A stretch of 64,000 bases of DNA. It comes from a bacterium (lineage in GTDB: Bacteria; Auribacterota; Auribacteria; Auribacterales; Auribacteraceae). Positions 1 through 12,800 of the stretch are shown here, in pieces. The stretch spans positions 181,361 to 245,360 of the forward strand of contig JAHDNF010000005.1 in the NCBI GenBank assembly GCA_018435605.1, in the 5' to 3' direction. Below the pieces are notes generated by a model. It saw only the letters and a program-made list of their open reading frames with translations, did no database searches and had not been told where the DNA came from. Both the position numbers and the translations under genes were made by a program. Each line of letters begins with the position of its first letter. Positions within the stretch are counted from its first letter, which is position 1.

Positions 1-880
1 CGCAACTGTTCGAAAGCCGGAGCGTATTTTGTCATTCCCAGAATTTTTGCGCACATAGCGCTGTCTTCGGTATTCTCACCGGATACGACATCCAGAAGTG
101 CTTCGGAATAAATCGGATTTTGTAGCAGTTCCATTGCTCTGTTGCGTATTGTTTGCGGAGCTGTCCGGCTCAATTCAAGCAAAGGCCTGACTGCCTGCCG
201 GTCGCCCAGCTCACCGAGCAGAATGGCTGACCATCTGACCACAGACGGGTGATCTTTAAATCCGACAGCCGTTTGTAAAAACGGCGTTATTTTGTTACCC
301 TGAGCACGCAGTTCGGATAACGCCGATTCAAATTGTGGGGTATCTACAAGTTTCCCTAAATTGTATATCAGCTCCCATGTATTGCCGGCGGAATCTATTT
401 CGGCGGCATGGTTTATACCCTGTATCCGAAGTATTTCTCCTGCCGTCTCGCGTATCTCCCTGTTTTGGTGAAGGTAATAATAAGGCGAATCTATAGACGG
501 GTACACCGCGATTTTCTTTAACGCTCGCAAAGCGGTCAGAAGTACCGTGTCGTTTTGAGTCGAGCCGATCAGCGACATTAACATGGGGGCATGAGCTTTG
601 GTTGAAAGATTGATTACCGCCTGACAAGCAGATGCTTGTACCGCTACCGATTTATCTTCCATATTAACTACAGCGGCATGCATGGCTACAGGGTCGCCGG
701 TAAGCCCCAAAATATAAAGAATGCGTTCTTTAACCTGCGGATCGGATGTTTTGAGCGTGGCAATCAGCTGTCGTACCGCAGGCCTTCCAATAGCGACAAG
801 GGTATCGACCGCTTTCATACGCACAAACAATGTCGTTGAATCAAGCTGGTCTATAAGAAGTTCGATCTGCCGGTCGGTTA
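1..880 (-). other. HEAT-like repeats at the C-terminal side of the giant protein
   Basis: Paired helices of about 30-40 residues recur, each with an alternating hydrophobic pattern and a short Pro/Asp-containing turn (for example VRMKAVDTLVAIG followed by AVRQLIATL, and SVAVQASACQAVINL). This is typical of HEAT/PBS-lyase-type repeats, which usually form protein-binding solenoids. The repeats continue past the window edge. Confidence 0.6.
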
Positions 881-3800
881 TTCGCATATTCGAAGGATCC
901 GGCAGTTCGCCGGTCTGGGCGTATTTTGCAAGCAGATCGGTTACCACAGGAGTAATCCGTTTCGAAAAGTCAGGGGTAAACTTGTGCTCCGACAACAGCC
1001 TGTCGAAAATATCCTCGTCAAAGATTTTCTTGGCGTCCATAGCTTGTTTTACAGCAGGAATAAAAATATCTATAAACCGCTGAAACTCTGACTGGTCGAC
1101 AGACGCTATTTTTTCTTCCAGCTCAACATTCGCTATAAAGTATACTAGATTGTATACCGAATCGAGCGCCGATGCGGAATGCGGATGAGCTTGTTGTATG
1201 ATATCCGCCTGAGGATGATTGAGGCCTGCAAGATGCAGAAGTTCGTGTAATACGACCTGCGCCTGTTCCTCTTTGCTCAGAAGATTGATAAATCCTTCGG
1301 TCAGGTAAATGTTGTTTTTGTTGTCGAACCTGCCGTAATGAGCGGCGGCGAACCGTTGGTTTACCCATAACAAATAATCGTCGGCAGGCAACTTGTATAT
1401 GTCTGTGTGCGCGGCCATGTTAGCAATTCGGTCTATAAATGACTGCCATTGATCCTGAGCTGTAATGCGCAGTTCATCAAGCACCCTGCCTGCTTGTGGA
1501 TTGGCGGCTAAAGCCGTGTAATCCCATGATTTAAGAGAATCTATAACTGCGGAAAGCAGGGCTAGGTCGGCTATCGGTTTTATATCGGTTCTAAATTGCA
1601 GTTTGATAAGTTCGTTAAGCCCTGCGTGTCTGGTATCGTCGACTTCGCAAATTGTGCCGAACGCTACATTTCCGGAACTTACTTTTAATGCCTGATCAGG
1701 AAATGCCGTTACAGGGTTCAAACTGTTTTTGTAATCCGCAAGGGCATTATATAGATCGGTGAAACTTGTATAGCGTTGTGCAGGGTTATCGTTTGCGGCT
1801 TTGCGGGCGATTGCCAGTAATTCGTCGGTGATTTGTCCGAAAAAAATATCGTTGAGCAGGATTTTGCCGAATGAGTAAATATCGCTACGCCGGTCTGCGA
1901 TGAAAGCAAGGTAAATATTGACAGCGTCATCGATATGTCGTGTAAGTTTATCGCCTGCTAACTGTTCGCCCATTTCAGGCACTGTTTCCAGAAGGGAAGC
2001 TATATTTTCTATAATGTCCTCAGTTATCGCTCTGTCAGGGTGATCTTTAAGCGTGGAACTTAGAGTTTCTCTGACGAGTTGTATTATATCCTCATCTGAT
2101 AAATCCGTCAGATTCATTTTTTCAATAATTTCATACGCGCGGATGACAGAGTTGGCCAGCTGTTGAATAGACATCATTTGAGGCGATATATAATTTTCGT
2201 TTGCCGCAGAAGCGTAATGGTTGATTGTCTCTGCCGGTTCCTGTGAGCGAATTGCCGCAGACAAGTCGCTCAAACGTACGTAGGTAAAGTCGGAGCTTAT
2301 TTGTATGTTGCGGGGCGATATGGAATTGGTAATAATACCTTTTTCTTCTATTTCAATTAGTTTTTTTGCTACTGCCAGCGCTAAATCAAGGCGGGTTTCC
2401 AATCCGTCGTCAGGAATAGTTGAAAGTGTGTCCGATATACTTCGCAAAGGCTTGTGGGCAACCGCGAAAAAAGCGTTTTCGCCGTGTGCGAAAATACCGG
2501 TAGTGCCTGAGTATAAAACATCGCCTGCAAGACGGTGAATTCGCGCTTCGCTCTGAAGCATGGCAATACCAGCATCAAGTTTGGAGCGCGATCCTAATCG
2601 TGCGGCGTTGAGCAGTGTAATAACCCAATTCGTGTTTCCATATTCAGCCAGATAACGGCTGTGGAACGGAGTTTCGTCTATAGCGCCGATAATCTTGAAT
2701 CCGTGTAGCGTTCCGCCTCGTTCGGCGATAATCTGATCGGTCAATATGGCAAAAAATGTTGCTTCTTTAACTATGTTTTCGCTCAGGCGCCTGATAGCGT
2801 TTTTTTGTTCGGCAGTCAATGAAGGATCGGCTTCAAGCATGGATAAAAAGTTTTCTTCCGATTCTATAACAGAACGAAAATCTTCGGCGATTTTGTATAT
2901 TTCGTCAATGGACTTTGCTTTAATAGATTCTTCCACCTGCATCATAAACCTATGGCGCAGACTACTGCTTATAGATCCTATCTGCATGGAAGCAAGGGAA
3001 TAAGGCTGATCCGAGTTATTCAAAAGCGAATCGGTTACAGCCGCGATCTTTTGAGATACCCCGTATACTGACACGTCGAGTTCGTGCTTGAGGTTTTGGA
3101 AAAATACATCCGGTTGTCCGTAAAAGTCATTTTTGGAAAGATATATATCTACGCGGTCATCAGAAACGAGCGTTATCTTGTTTGTCCCTAAAGCCTGAAG
3201 GTTTTGCTGTGATACGAGATGTATGCCAACCGCAATACGCTGATCTTCGACAGTTATATCGACAAACTGCTGAGGTAATCTCAATTCTGACAGAGCATGC
3301 GAAAAAGACCTGAGGTTTTTTATGAATCTGGCTATTCCTGCGTCGCGTTGCTTATCCCAAGTTCCAGCCGATTTAAGTGTCGTAGCGACTTCCCGCCGTA
3401 TAGCCGGCAACCGGTTTTCCAGACGGTCGGCAAACTCGGCAACCCTTTGAGAGTGGTCAGCCGAGAACACCTGATATTCCCATGTTTGCATTATCCCGTC
3501 TATCGCCTCTGTTGAAGAGAGGGCTGTCTTTGCAAACCATTTTTGAGAACGAAGCATTTCAAGTTCGATTGCAGTAGTTTGTGACTGCGCCAATTCTGTT
3601 CTGTACTCCCACAGATCGGCGGATATTTGAGAAAACGATCTGTAACGATTATCCCTGTCTGGCGCTATGGTTTTATCTATTATGGCCTGAACCGGCGCAG
3701 GTTTGAAGTTGGCAAACAGATATTCGTTAAAAATGATACCGAGAGAATAAATATCGCTTCTTGTATCCACAAGAGTGTATAAATGTTTTACCAGTAAATT

Positions 3801-6800
3801 GTTGAGAGATTCTATCTGTTCGGGTGTTATAGTGCATTCGTCATATCGGGCTACGCCGGATGCTGGAGATGTAATTGCGGGTATCAGATCTAAAACCAAT
3901 TCGCCGAACGCCTCGCTGTTTAGGGATCGACGCAATACACGATGTAAAATGGCCTTTATATTGTCGAAAACATAAAGAGGTATGCTTTTTTGCGGGGAAT
4001 CTATAAATTCCATCATCATTTGAATACCGTTTACAGCCTGCTGGTATTCTATAAGTTCCGGCGATGTGTATGCGTACGTCGAAGCTATCTGTAAGTCTTT
4101 TACCCTAACCGGTAGCGCATAAGGATTTATGGTTGTTCCGAAATCTATAATCCTGCACGATCCGTCTTCGCCGATAAAGATATTGCCCGGTTTGATATCG
4201 TTGTGAATTATTCCCGCCCTATTAAGCCGTGTTAGTTCTTCGGTAATAGCGATTGCCATGTCAACCCGTTCCAATGGATTGTCGGGCAGTTCGTTGAGTA
4301 TGGTGGACAGTACTTTGCCGTCTTTGAACGGAACAGCCAAAAACTGATTTTTGCCTGAATCGAAATTTTCTTTCGGTTCGACGAAACTGTCGTTATATAC
4401 AGCGGCAATACTTTGAGCGTCATTGTTGTGCATTCGTATCCGCGAACGGAGCATGTAACCGGACAGCATAGGAGATACCGAGGCGGCATATATACGGTCT
4501 GCCAGATTTTCAGCGTGCACGTCAATATCCATGGACATATTCATCAACTTGACAGCCCACTTGCTACCGTCCTGTTTGACAGCCAGATAAACCGTTCCCC
4601 ATGTACCTGTTCCAAGTCGTGAATCAAAGGTAAATCCTCGTATGACGCCGCCGAGTTGCGCTATGAGCACTTCGGCTACCGGCCCCATAAAACGGGCGGT
4701 CTGGGAAATTTCTCCGGCAAGAGATATGGCGCATGATTTTTGAGCGTCGTCGAGCGCTGTGTTCGCTTTTATTTCGGAGATGACCTGTTGTTCGCGTGTT
4801 ATCAATGATTCAAAATATGTTTGTAGCTCGTACAATTTCTCAAGACTACCTTCCTTAAAGGCGGATTCCATTCTGCGGGCGATGTCGTACACCACACGGT
4901 CGCTTTTTCTGCCCGGCCGGTTGTCGCTAATATCGTTTAGAAGGGATTCGAGTAGTACCGCCGAGGTATGCGACATACCGAATACGCCTTCATCAAGCTC
5001 ATGCTTGAGTAGCTGGAAAAACAGAAGTATATTTTTATCCAGAGTCAGTTGGGCTGGCAGGTATATGTTCAGCGCTCCGTCTTTTTTTACAGACAGGGCG
5101 TTTACCGCCAGACTGTCGAGCTGTTCATAACCGACAAGATGAATGTTGACAGGCGTGTCGTAACCGGGAACATATAATCGAAGTACGTTATCCTTAGGCG
5201 GTGTCATCTGCATGATGAAGCGTATGTTTTTCAAAACATCGACAAATGCCCGCAAGTTGCCGTCAAACTGCGGGTCGGATGGTCTTAGGGTTTTTCTGAT
5301 ACGATTCGTGTGTTCCTCATACTCGACCTGCATTTTCTGTTCAAAGGCAGTTATATGATCGGTCAGAGAATTGGGGATCGGATGTGACACCCATTTATCG
5401 ACCCGCGCAAGAATGTCCGCGGTCATAGGCCTTTGCTGTGCTACCCAATGGGCAGTTATGGAATCGATATCGTCCGCTGGGCGTTTTTGTGCCGGTTGAG
5501 TAGTTTGCGCCTTGAATTTTTCCGAGTAATAGTTGCGTAAGTCGGCGTACATATCGGCAAAACTCGCGTAACGCTGATTGGAGTCTTGCGCTGTAGCTTT
5601 TACAAGGATATCATAAAGACGACTTGTAACATTTACAGGGAACATATTATGCTTAAGCATGTTGCCTGCGGCGTAAACGTCGCTTCGATGGTCGATAATG
5701 GAATACAGCAATTCGATGATGTACGGTTCGAGCAGTTCGCCCACTCGTATAGGGCTACTGATCTGCCCTGCTAAGGCCATAGATTTAAGATCGGGAATAA
5801 CGGTGTCTACAATAACCGATACAGTTTGCGGGTTATGGGTATAAGCCATGCAATCGCGCGCCGTTTTTTCTATGCCGGCAAACCATAGTGTGTTTAGATT
5901 GTCTAAGTCGATCTTTGGTAACAGTTTAAAATATTGTTTAAAAGTATCCGCCATCTGTGTAAATACGGTGCATTCCGGCGATGAGTAGCTACTAGACAAA
6001 CCCACTATACAATCGCTCAGCCGCGCCGGTCTGTGTGCATCGCTGACAGCGCATCCGAAATCGAGAAGCCGAGCCGATTGACGGTCGAAGTTGAACAATA
6101 CGTTTTCCGGTTTTATATCATTGTGGATTATACCTTTGCGCTCCGTATTTCCCAAAGCTCCGATAAATGCCATGGACAATTCGAGCACGGCTTGTTCACT
6201 CATGGAAATCCGGTCTCGGTAGGATATTACCGAACCTTGTGTATAGGGGATGACCAGCATGGGTATATGGCCTTTTTGCGTATCTCCCTGATCTAAGATA
6301 ACATCGTTGTAAGCTGTGTCTGTGATTTGTTCTTCACGGCGGAAACCTGAGAAGGCTACAGGGGTTGTGAACTCTATCTTAGGTAGTTTCACAACATACT
6401 GGAGTCCGTCTTTTTGCGCTAGATACACGGAACCGAAATTTCCTTCGGATATTTGCGTCCGGAAAGAAAATCCCCGCAATGTGCCGTTTTGTCCGGCTAT
6501 TTCGTTTTCGGTAACCATAGAAAACCTGCGGGCGTATTCAGATATATCCGTAGCGAGCAGTTGCGCGTAATGTTTCTGCGTATCGGTAAGATTTGGATTC
6601 GCGGTTATTTCGTCGATTACGGAATCCTGCGATTCTATAAGGCCGGTGAAATATGACCTCACATCGTACAGGGCGGTCAGACTGCGGCTATCTTTGGCAT
6701 GCTTGAACATGCGGTAAAAATCGTCTATTATACGGGAGCTTGCCTTTCCGATAGTATTTTCGCCTCGGCTGTCCAAAATAGATTCCTGCATCACAGCTAA

Positions 6801-9800
6801 TGTATGCGGCGTGCCGTATACGAATTCGTCAAGTTCGTGTTTAAGTATGGTAAACAAAATTGGATCGCCATGTTCATAAGGCAGAAATATTTCTATGTGG
6901 TCTCCGGTTACAACGGTAATCCCATTAGTGGCCAAAGCATCCAGTTCATTTCTGTCCACCAGTTTCAGGTGTATCGGCTTTGACTGGTCAGGCACGTTTA
7001 TTATCAGTGTATCCGAGTGTTCTTTTTGCTCTAAAAATGCCTGTTCTAAAACATTAAGCGTTTGTAAAAACGCTCCTAGCCCCGCGTCCGCCGCAGGATC
7101 GTGATCGTAAATTGTTTCGGAAAGCCAAGACCGCCACATATCGAGGTTTTGTTCCATTAAACTCCGGTAATTTCGAAGGTTATCAAGAAAGATGTTGTCT
7201 ATTGCCGGATGGGTTTTCCACGGCATCGTAGCGAAAGAATTCACGGCCTCTGCCAATTGAGGTGCGGAGTAATCTTTAGAACCGCCTACGAAATGAGCAG
7301 TGAAAAATTTTCTAAGTGATGACGGTAAAAAACTGAAGCGAGATTCCGACTCTTTGACAGTTGCGTATGCGTCTTTCAGATCGGCCAGTAACTGTGAAAA
7401 ATTCAGGTAACGCTTTGACGGGTCTTTTTCGGAAGCGCGGGCAAGTATGGCTTCAATTTGCGGTGATTGGGAATCTTTCAGCAGGCCTGTTGCCAGCAAA
7501 ATCCCCACGGAATATATGTCACTGCGGGTATCGATAAGAGAAAACATGGCTGGCACAACGTAAGCCTCTATTTCCGAAGCCATCTGTGCCGGTGTGGCTG
7601 TTGTCCGGTCTTCGTATTTGCGCAAGGCTTCGGGTATGACAATTTTTGTCAGTGTGTCGAATGTTTCTCGGTTATGGCTGTATGCGGATATTTCCTCAAT
7701 TTTAGTTGTCAGCGCGGATACGGTTTCCGAGATGAACGTATCACGATTTGTGGCGGCAATTGCATCGATATCTTTTCTTAATTCATTAATATACCGTGAA
7801 AACCGCAAAAGTTCCGGCGAAGCGTATGGAGCTTCCGTTCCCACAATGACAGCATGCAATGACGCAGGCTGTACACGCGGATTCGACGCGCATCCGAAAT
7901 CGATCACTCGCGCAGAACCGTCATTGAGGTTGATAAATACATTGGACGGTTTGACGTCGTTGAACATCGTGCCCGATTGTTCTACCCGCATAAACGGCTC
8001 AACTACCGCTATAGCTGTTTCCAGCCGTTGCGGCAATTTTTTAGGTAGCTCTATGTTTTCAAGAGTGTTGCCCTCGTTGTAGGGCATTGCGATAAAGGCG
8101 TTTTCTCCTAAATCGAATCTGCCTGTATAACCCTCGTAAAGATCGTTGTATACAATGCCTGTTATACGCTGTTCAAGCTCGAAAGCCGGTTGAAATACGT
8201 TTAGATACTGGCCGGCTATTTTTGAGGAATATGCCCTTTTGAGCATCTTAACCGCCCACAGACTGTCATCTTTACGGGCAAGATAAACCGACGAAAATTC
8301 TCCTTTCCCGATTTTTTTGATAAATTCGAATCCCCGCAGTGTCCCTCCTATATCGGCGATATGGTATTCCACCTCGGCGCGGTTGAAAGCCGCCTGCTTA
8401 GAGATGGATACCGCCATTTTCTTGGCCAAATCTTTCTGATCGGGTTTAAGTTCCGGATGAGTGTCCAATAATGATATTGTTTGGTCAAGCCTTTCGATAA
8501 ACCTGCCTAGATAAGCGTGTAGTTCGTAAAGTGAATCAATGGATTTTGCGTCAACGGCTGTCATCATCCGGCGGGTAAATTCGCGTTCGATGCGGTCGCT
8601 GATTGTTCCGGGTGTCAGACTGCGATTGGTATTTAGCAGGGATTCGGATATAACCGAAAGTATTTCTGGGATTCCTGTGTATTGAGTATCGACAATAAAT
8701 TTGAGTTGCTGGAGCAAAGTTGCAATGCTGTTTTCGTTTATAGCCCCGAACGGCATATATGCCTCTACTTTTTCGGGTTGAGGTATGACTGCCATGGCGG
8801 TATTTAGTTTATCCAGATCACGGCTGTATGCAAGATGCAATATTAAAGGGCGTTGCGCAGACAGGCCGTTTAGCGTGATAGTCTGCTCGGGCTGTTTGAG
8901 GTTTTCAAGTGCGGTTTGTAATTCGAGCAGTACTTCTTGAAATTGCGAGTACCCTGCGTCCGTTGTTTTATCGCTACTGAAGATCGATTTGAGAATAGCG
9001 GAATGGGTTGATATACGTTCACGCAAATTATTCCGTATTCCGGCGATTAAAGTAGCCATCTTTGGATCGAACTGGGCTTTTTCCCACGAGTCTATTGTAT
9101 CATGCATGGACTGAGTTACTATAGCCATAGAATCGGTTACGAACTGAGCCGAGGCAATCGAAATATCTGCTGGTGTTTGAGGTTGTGCCGAAGACAGCAC
9201 AACTGGTTGCGGATAACGGCTGTTTCTGTAGTCCAGCAGAGCTTGACGTAATGACGCGAAACCATCATAGCGGTCATCGGGGTTTAGCGCTGTAGCTTTG
9301 TCGAGTATATTTAACAATCCTGTCGAAATATTTCTCCAGAATATATCGTTTTTCAGAACCGTCCCTAGCGCGTAGATATCGGCTTTATGAGCGATTAGGC
9401 CGTAATAATGCGATGCCAAAGCATGTTTTACAATATCTAAAACTTCGTCGGACGAAGACATCTTTTTGTCTTTAACCATCTGTAACTGCGGAATCAATAC
9501 TGCGAGCACTCCTTTTGCTTCTTCCTCCCGCAGTGTTACGCCGACAGCCGCTTTAACGGTATTGATAAACGTATCGTCAATCGTACCGGTAAAAGCGGTG
9601 TCCGCGGCTTTAAGAATTGTTCGCATAACTGTTTGCGATCCGAGAACCTTTTTTATTTCGGGAGCCGCGTAGTGCCTGTAATCGTCATCGATGGAAATAT
9701 GTGTATCTAAAATATCGGACGGGATATACTGCGCCGGCAAAGCTAAGCTGAAATCGACAATTTGAACCGATAAGTCGTCTTTGTTTATAAAAATGTCGGA

Positions 9801-12800
9801 TGGGGTGATATGGTGATGTACAATGCCTTCATGCTCGAGTTTCATGAATTCCTCGACAATTGAAATCGCGATATCAAGAGCCGTTTTTTCATCTGACGAA
9901 AATGACAGTTTGTTTTCCATAATCGAAGTGGTGTCTTTATACGGTATAGCAAGTAGCGGCTGACGTCCGTTTATGAATTCACCGGTTTGACCTGTATAAA
10001 CGTCGTAAAACTTTAAGGCTGTAGAACGCGGATCGGGATGATTGCGAATAGTGCTGAAAAATTCCGATGCATCGATACCGTCCGCTATGTTGTACATGGT
10101 TACAGCCCAGTTTTTCCCGTCTTTCTGTGCGAGGTATACGCTTGAGCGGGCGTTTGATGCGAGCATTTTATTGAAAGCAAACCCGCGCAGTACGCCGTTC
10201 TTTTGGGCAATAGCGTGTTCGGTTTTCATGGCAAACAAGCGTGCTAGATTGGATATGTTGCGTGCAAGGTCGGCGGAGTATTCCTGCTGGACGGATGTCA
10301 ATCTGGTATCGGCGTAAATTTCCTCAATTGCCGTTTGTTCGTTTTCGATCAATCCGGTAAAATAGTCAAGCAGACTATGCAGATGTGAAATATCACGCTG
10401 GCTTACAGCATAATTCAATCGTTGGTTAAATTCGAAGACGACTCTGTCGCCCGGTACGCCGATAGTTCTATCGTTAAGGTTTAGAAGGCTTTCCAGTAAA
10501 ACAGCCAGAGAATGCGGTTCGAAATATATGGATTCGTCAATTTCGTGCTTGAGTATCTGATAGAAAATATGCCTGTTTGCGAATGTAAGCAAAGATCCGG
10601 GCAAATACATCTCCGTGGCATCCGCCTGTCTGACTGTCAGAGCGGATACTCCCATTGCGTGCAGATTTTCCTGATCTACAAGGTATAATCTGAGCGGTTC
10701 AGGCATTGCGTGAACATAAAATTCAATGTACGGTTGCGAACCGTCGTGTTCGTCTATGCCCTGCGCAATAGAATCGAGTATATGTATAAACCGCGCAATT
10801 CCGCCGTCATAGGAGCTGTCAAATGGACTGATCGTATTCTGTACGGAACCGGCTATCGCATCGTAATTGCGCACGATCTGTTCTTTCACAGCAGAGGTAT
10901 GCGTTCCGAAATCCTTTGTTATAGGATGAGAGTTCCATGAGGCAACCGCGTTGCGCGCCTGCGCGGCTGTCGGGGTTGCGTCGCCTATCCAATGAATAGT
11001 CCAAACATTTTCTCTTTTGAGGCGGTTGTGATGCGATGCAAGGTCTCTGTAAAATTCGCTGAAAGTTGAATACCTCCTGTATCTATCAGGGGATTTCGCC
11101 TTATCGAGAATACGCTGTAGCGGTGTAGAGGATAACCTGTTGAACAGATACACATCGAGAATGATTCCCACTGAATAAATATCGCGTCCGGTATTTATTA
11201 CCGAAAAAATATGTTCGTTTGTCAGGGTTTCAAAACGGTCGATCAACTGTTCGGCGTCTGCGTATTTTCCGATATCTTCTTCGATTTGCGGCATTATTAT
11301 ATCGATAATTTGATTGTACACAGACTTGGTACGAGCGTCTTCAAAGCCTTTTTCCAACAAATCTTTCATTGTGGCTACTGTTTGCTCAGTTACCGTACCG
11401 CTGATAACAGATCTCATCAACTGTAGGCTGACTCGAATATGTGATATTGATGAAAACAAATCAAATAGTTCCGGCGGAGCGAACTGAGAGTTCACGGTAA
11501 CATAACCCGGTAGCGGAACACCGGGTTTGACACTTGCGCCGAAATCGAGAATTTTAACGAAACCGGTTTCCATATCGAGATAAATATTGTGCGGTGTGAT
11601 GTCGTTATGGACAAACCCCTGTTTTTCAATATGCTCGCAGGCTTTGACGATATTCATGGCTATTTCAACCAGTTTTTCTTCGTCCATAAAAAGCGGTATG
11701 TTGGCATTAGCCAGAGAAGACGCTTCGATAAAAGGCATAGCCAGAAACTGGTTTTCACCTTTTTCAAAAGAGCCTGTATAGCCGGAGTAAGCAGTGTTGT
11801 AAACATCGTTGAAAACCTGTTTTTCGCCTGTAAGAGAGCGCATTTTTCTGAGAAAAACAGCGGGTGTGTCGCTGTCTTGCACATCAAGTAATTTGACAGC
11901 CCATTTCCTGCCGTCTTTTTCCGCTAGAAAAACCTCGCCCGAAAAACCTCGCCCGATACTTTTAATAACGGTAAATCCATGTAGCGTTCCATTATTACCA
12001 GCTATAACCTGATCTGTCTTAACGCCGTACATACGAGCTAATTGAGTAATTTCCGCGGATAGCTGTAAAGCCAAATCCCGTTGAGCTTGGGTAAGTTGAT
12101 TGTCAGCCTTGATTTCCTCTATGACAGCCTGTTCGTTCGATATGAGATTGCGGAAGTACTTACCCAGTTTGTACAGAACTGGCAGTCCGCCTTCGGACTG
12201 CGCGTCTTTCAGGCGTTGCGAAAACTCAAAATCTATACGGTCGCTTAACATGCCTGCGACAGACGGATTGCTTGTGTTGAGTATAGATTCTAAAAGCACT
12301 GCTACGGTATGCGGATACCCAAGAACGGCTTCATCGATTTCATGTTTTAGAAGTTGAAAAAAGACTGAACCGGATTCGGAGGAAAACAGTTCCGCAGGCA
12401 AAAATAGTTCCAGACGGTCAGAGTAAGGAACGGTAACGGCATTTACGCCGATATCGGAAAGAGCTTTGTAGGATACCAGATATATGTGTAATGGATTAGC
12501 GAATTCGGGTATGTTTATAGTAAGGCGTTCCTGATTTTTGTCAGTGAGTTGATCTTCGATTTGTTTTAGTATAGATATGAAAACCGGTATGCCGCCGTCA
12601 AAAGAAGGGTCGTTAAAAACACCCGCAAGCATTTTCTTAGTTTCAGGTTGCGATTGTTCGAGTGATTGCGCCAATGTGCTGACGAGATTCAGGTTGTTAG
12701 ATAAGAACGGATATTTTTCCCATGAAACAGTGCGCTCGGCAAGCCTGTTTTCCATATACGGAACGGGGGTTGCGATCCAGTGTGCCGCAGTAGACCCTTT

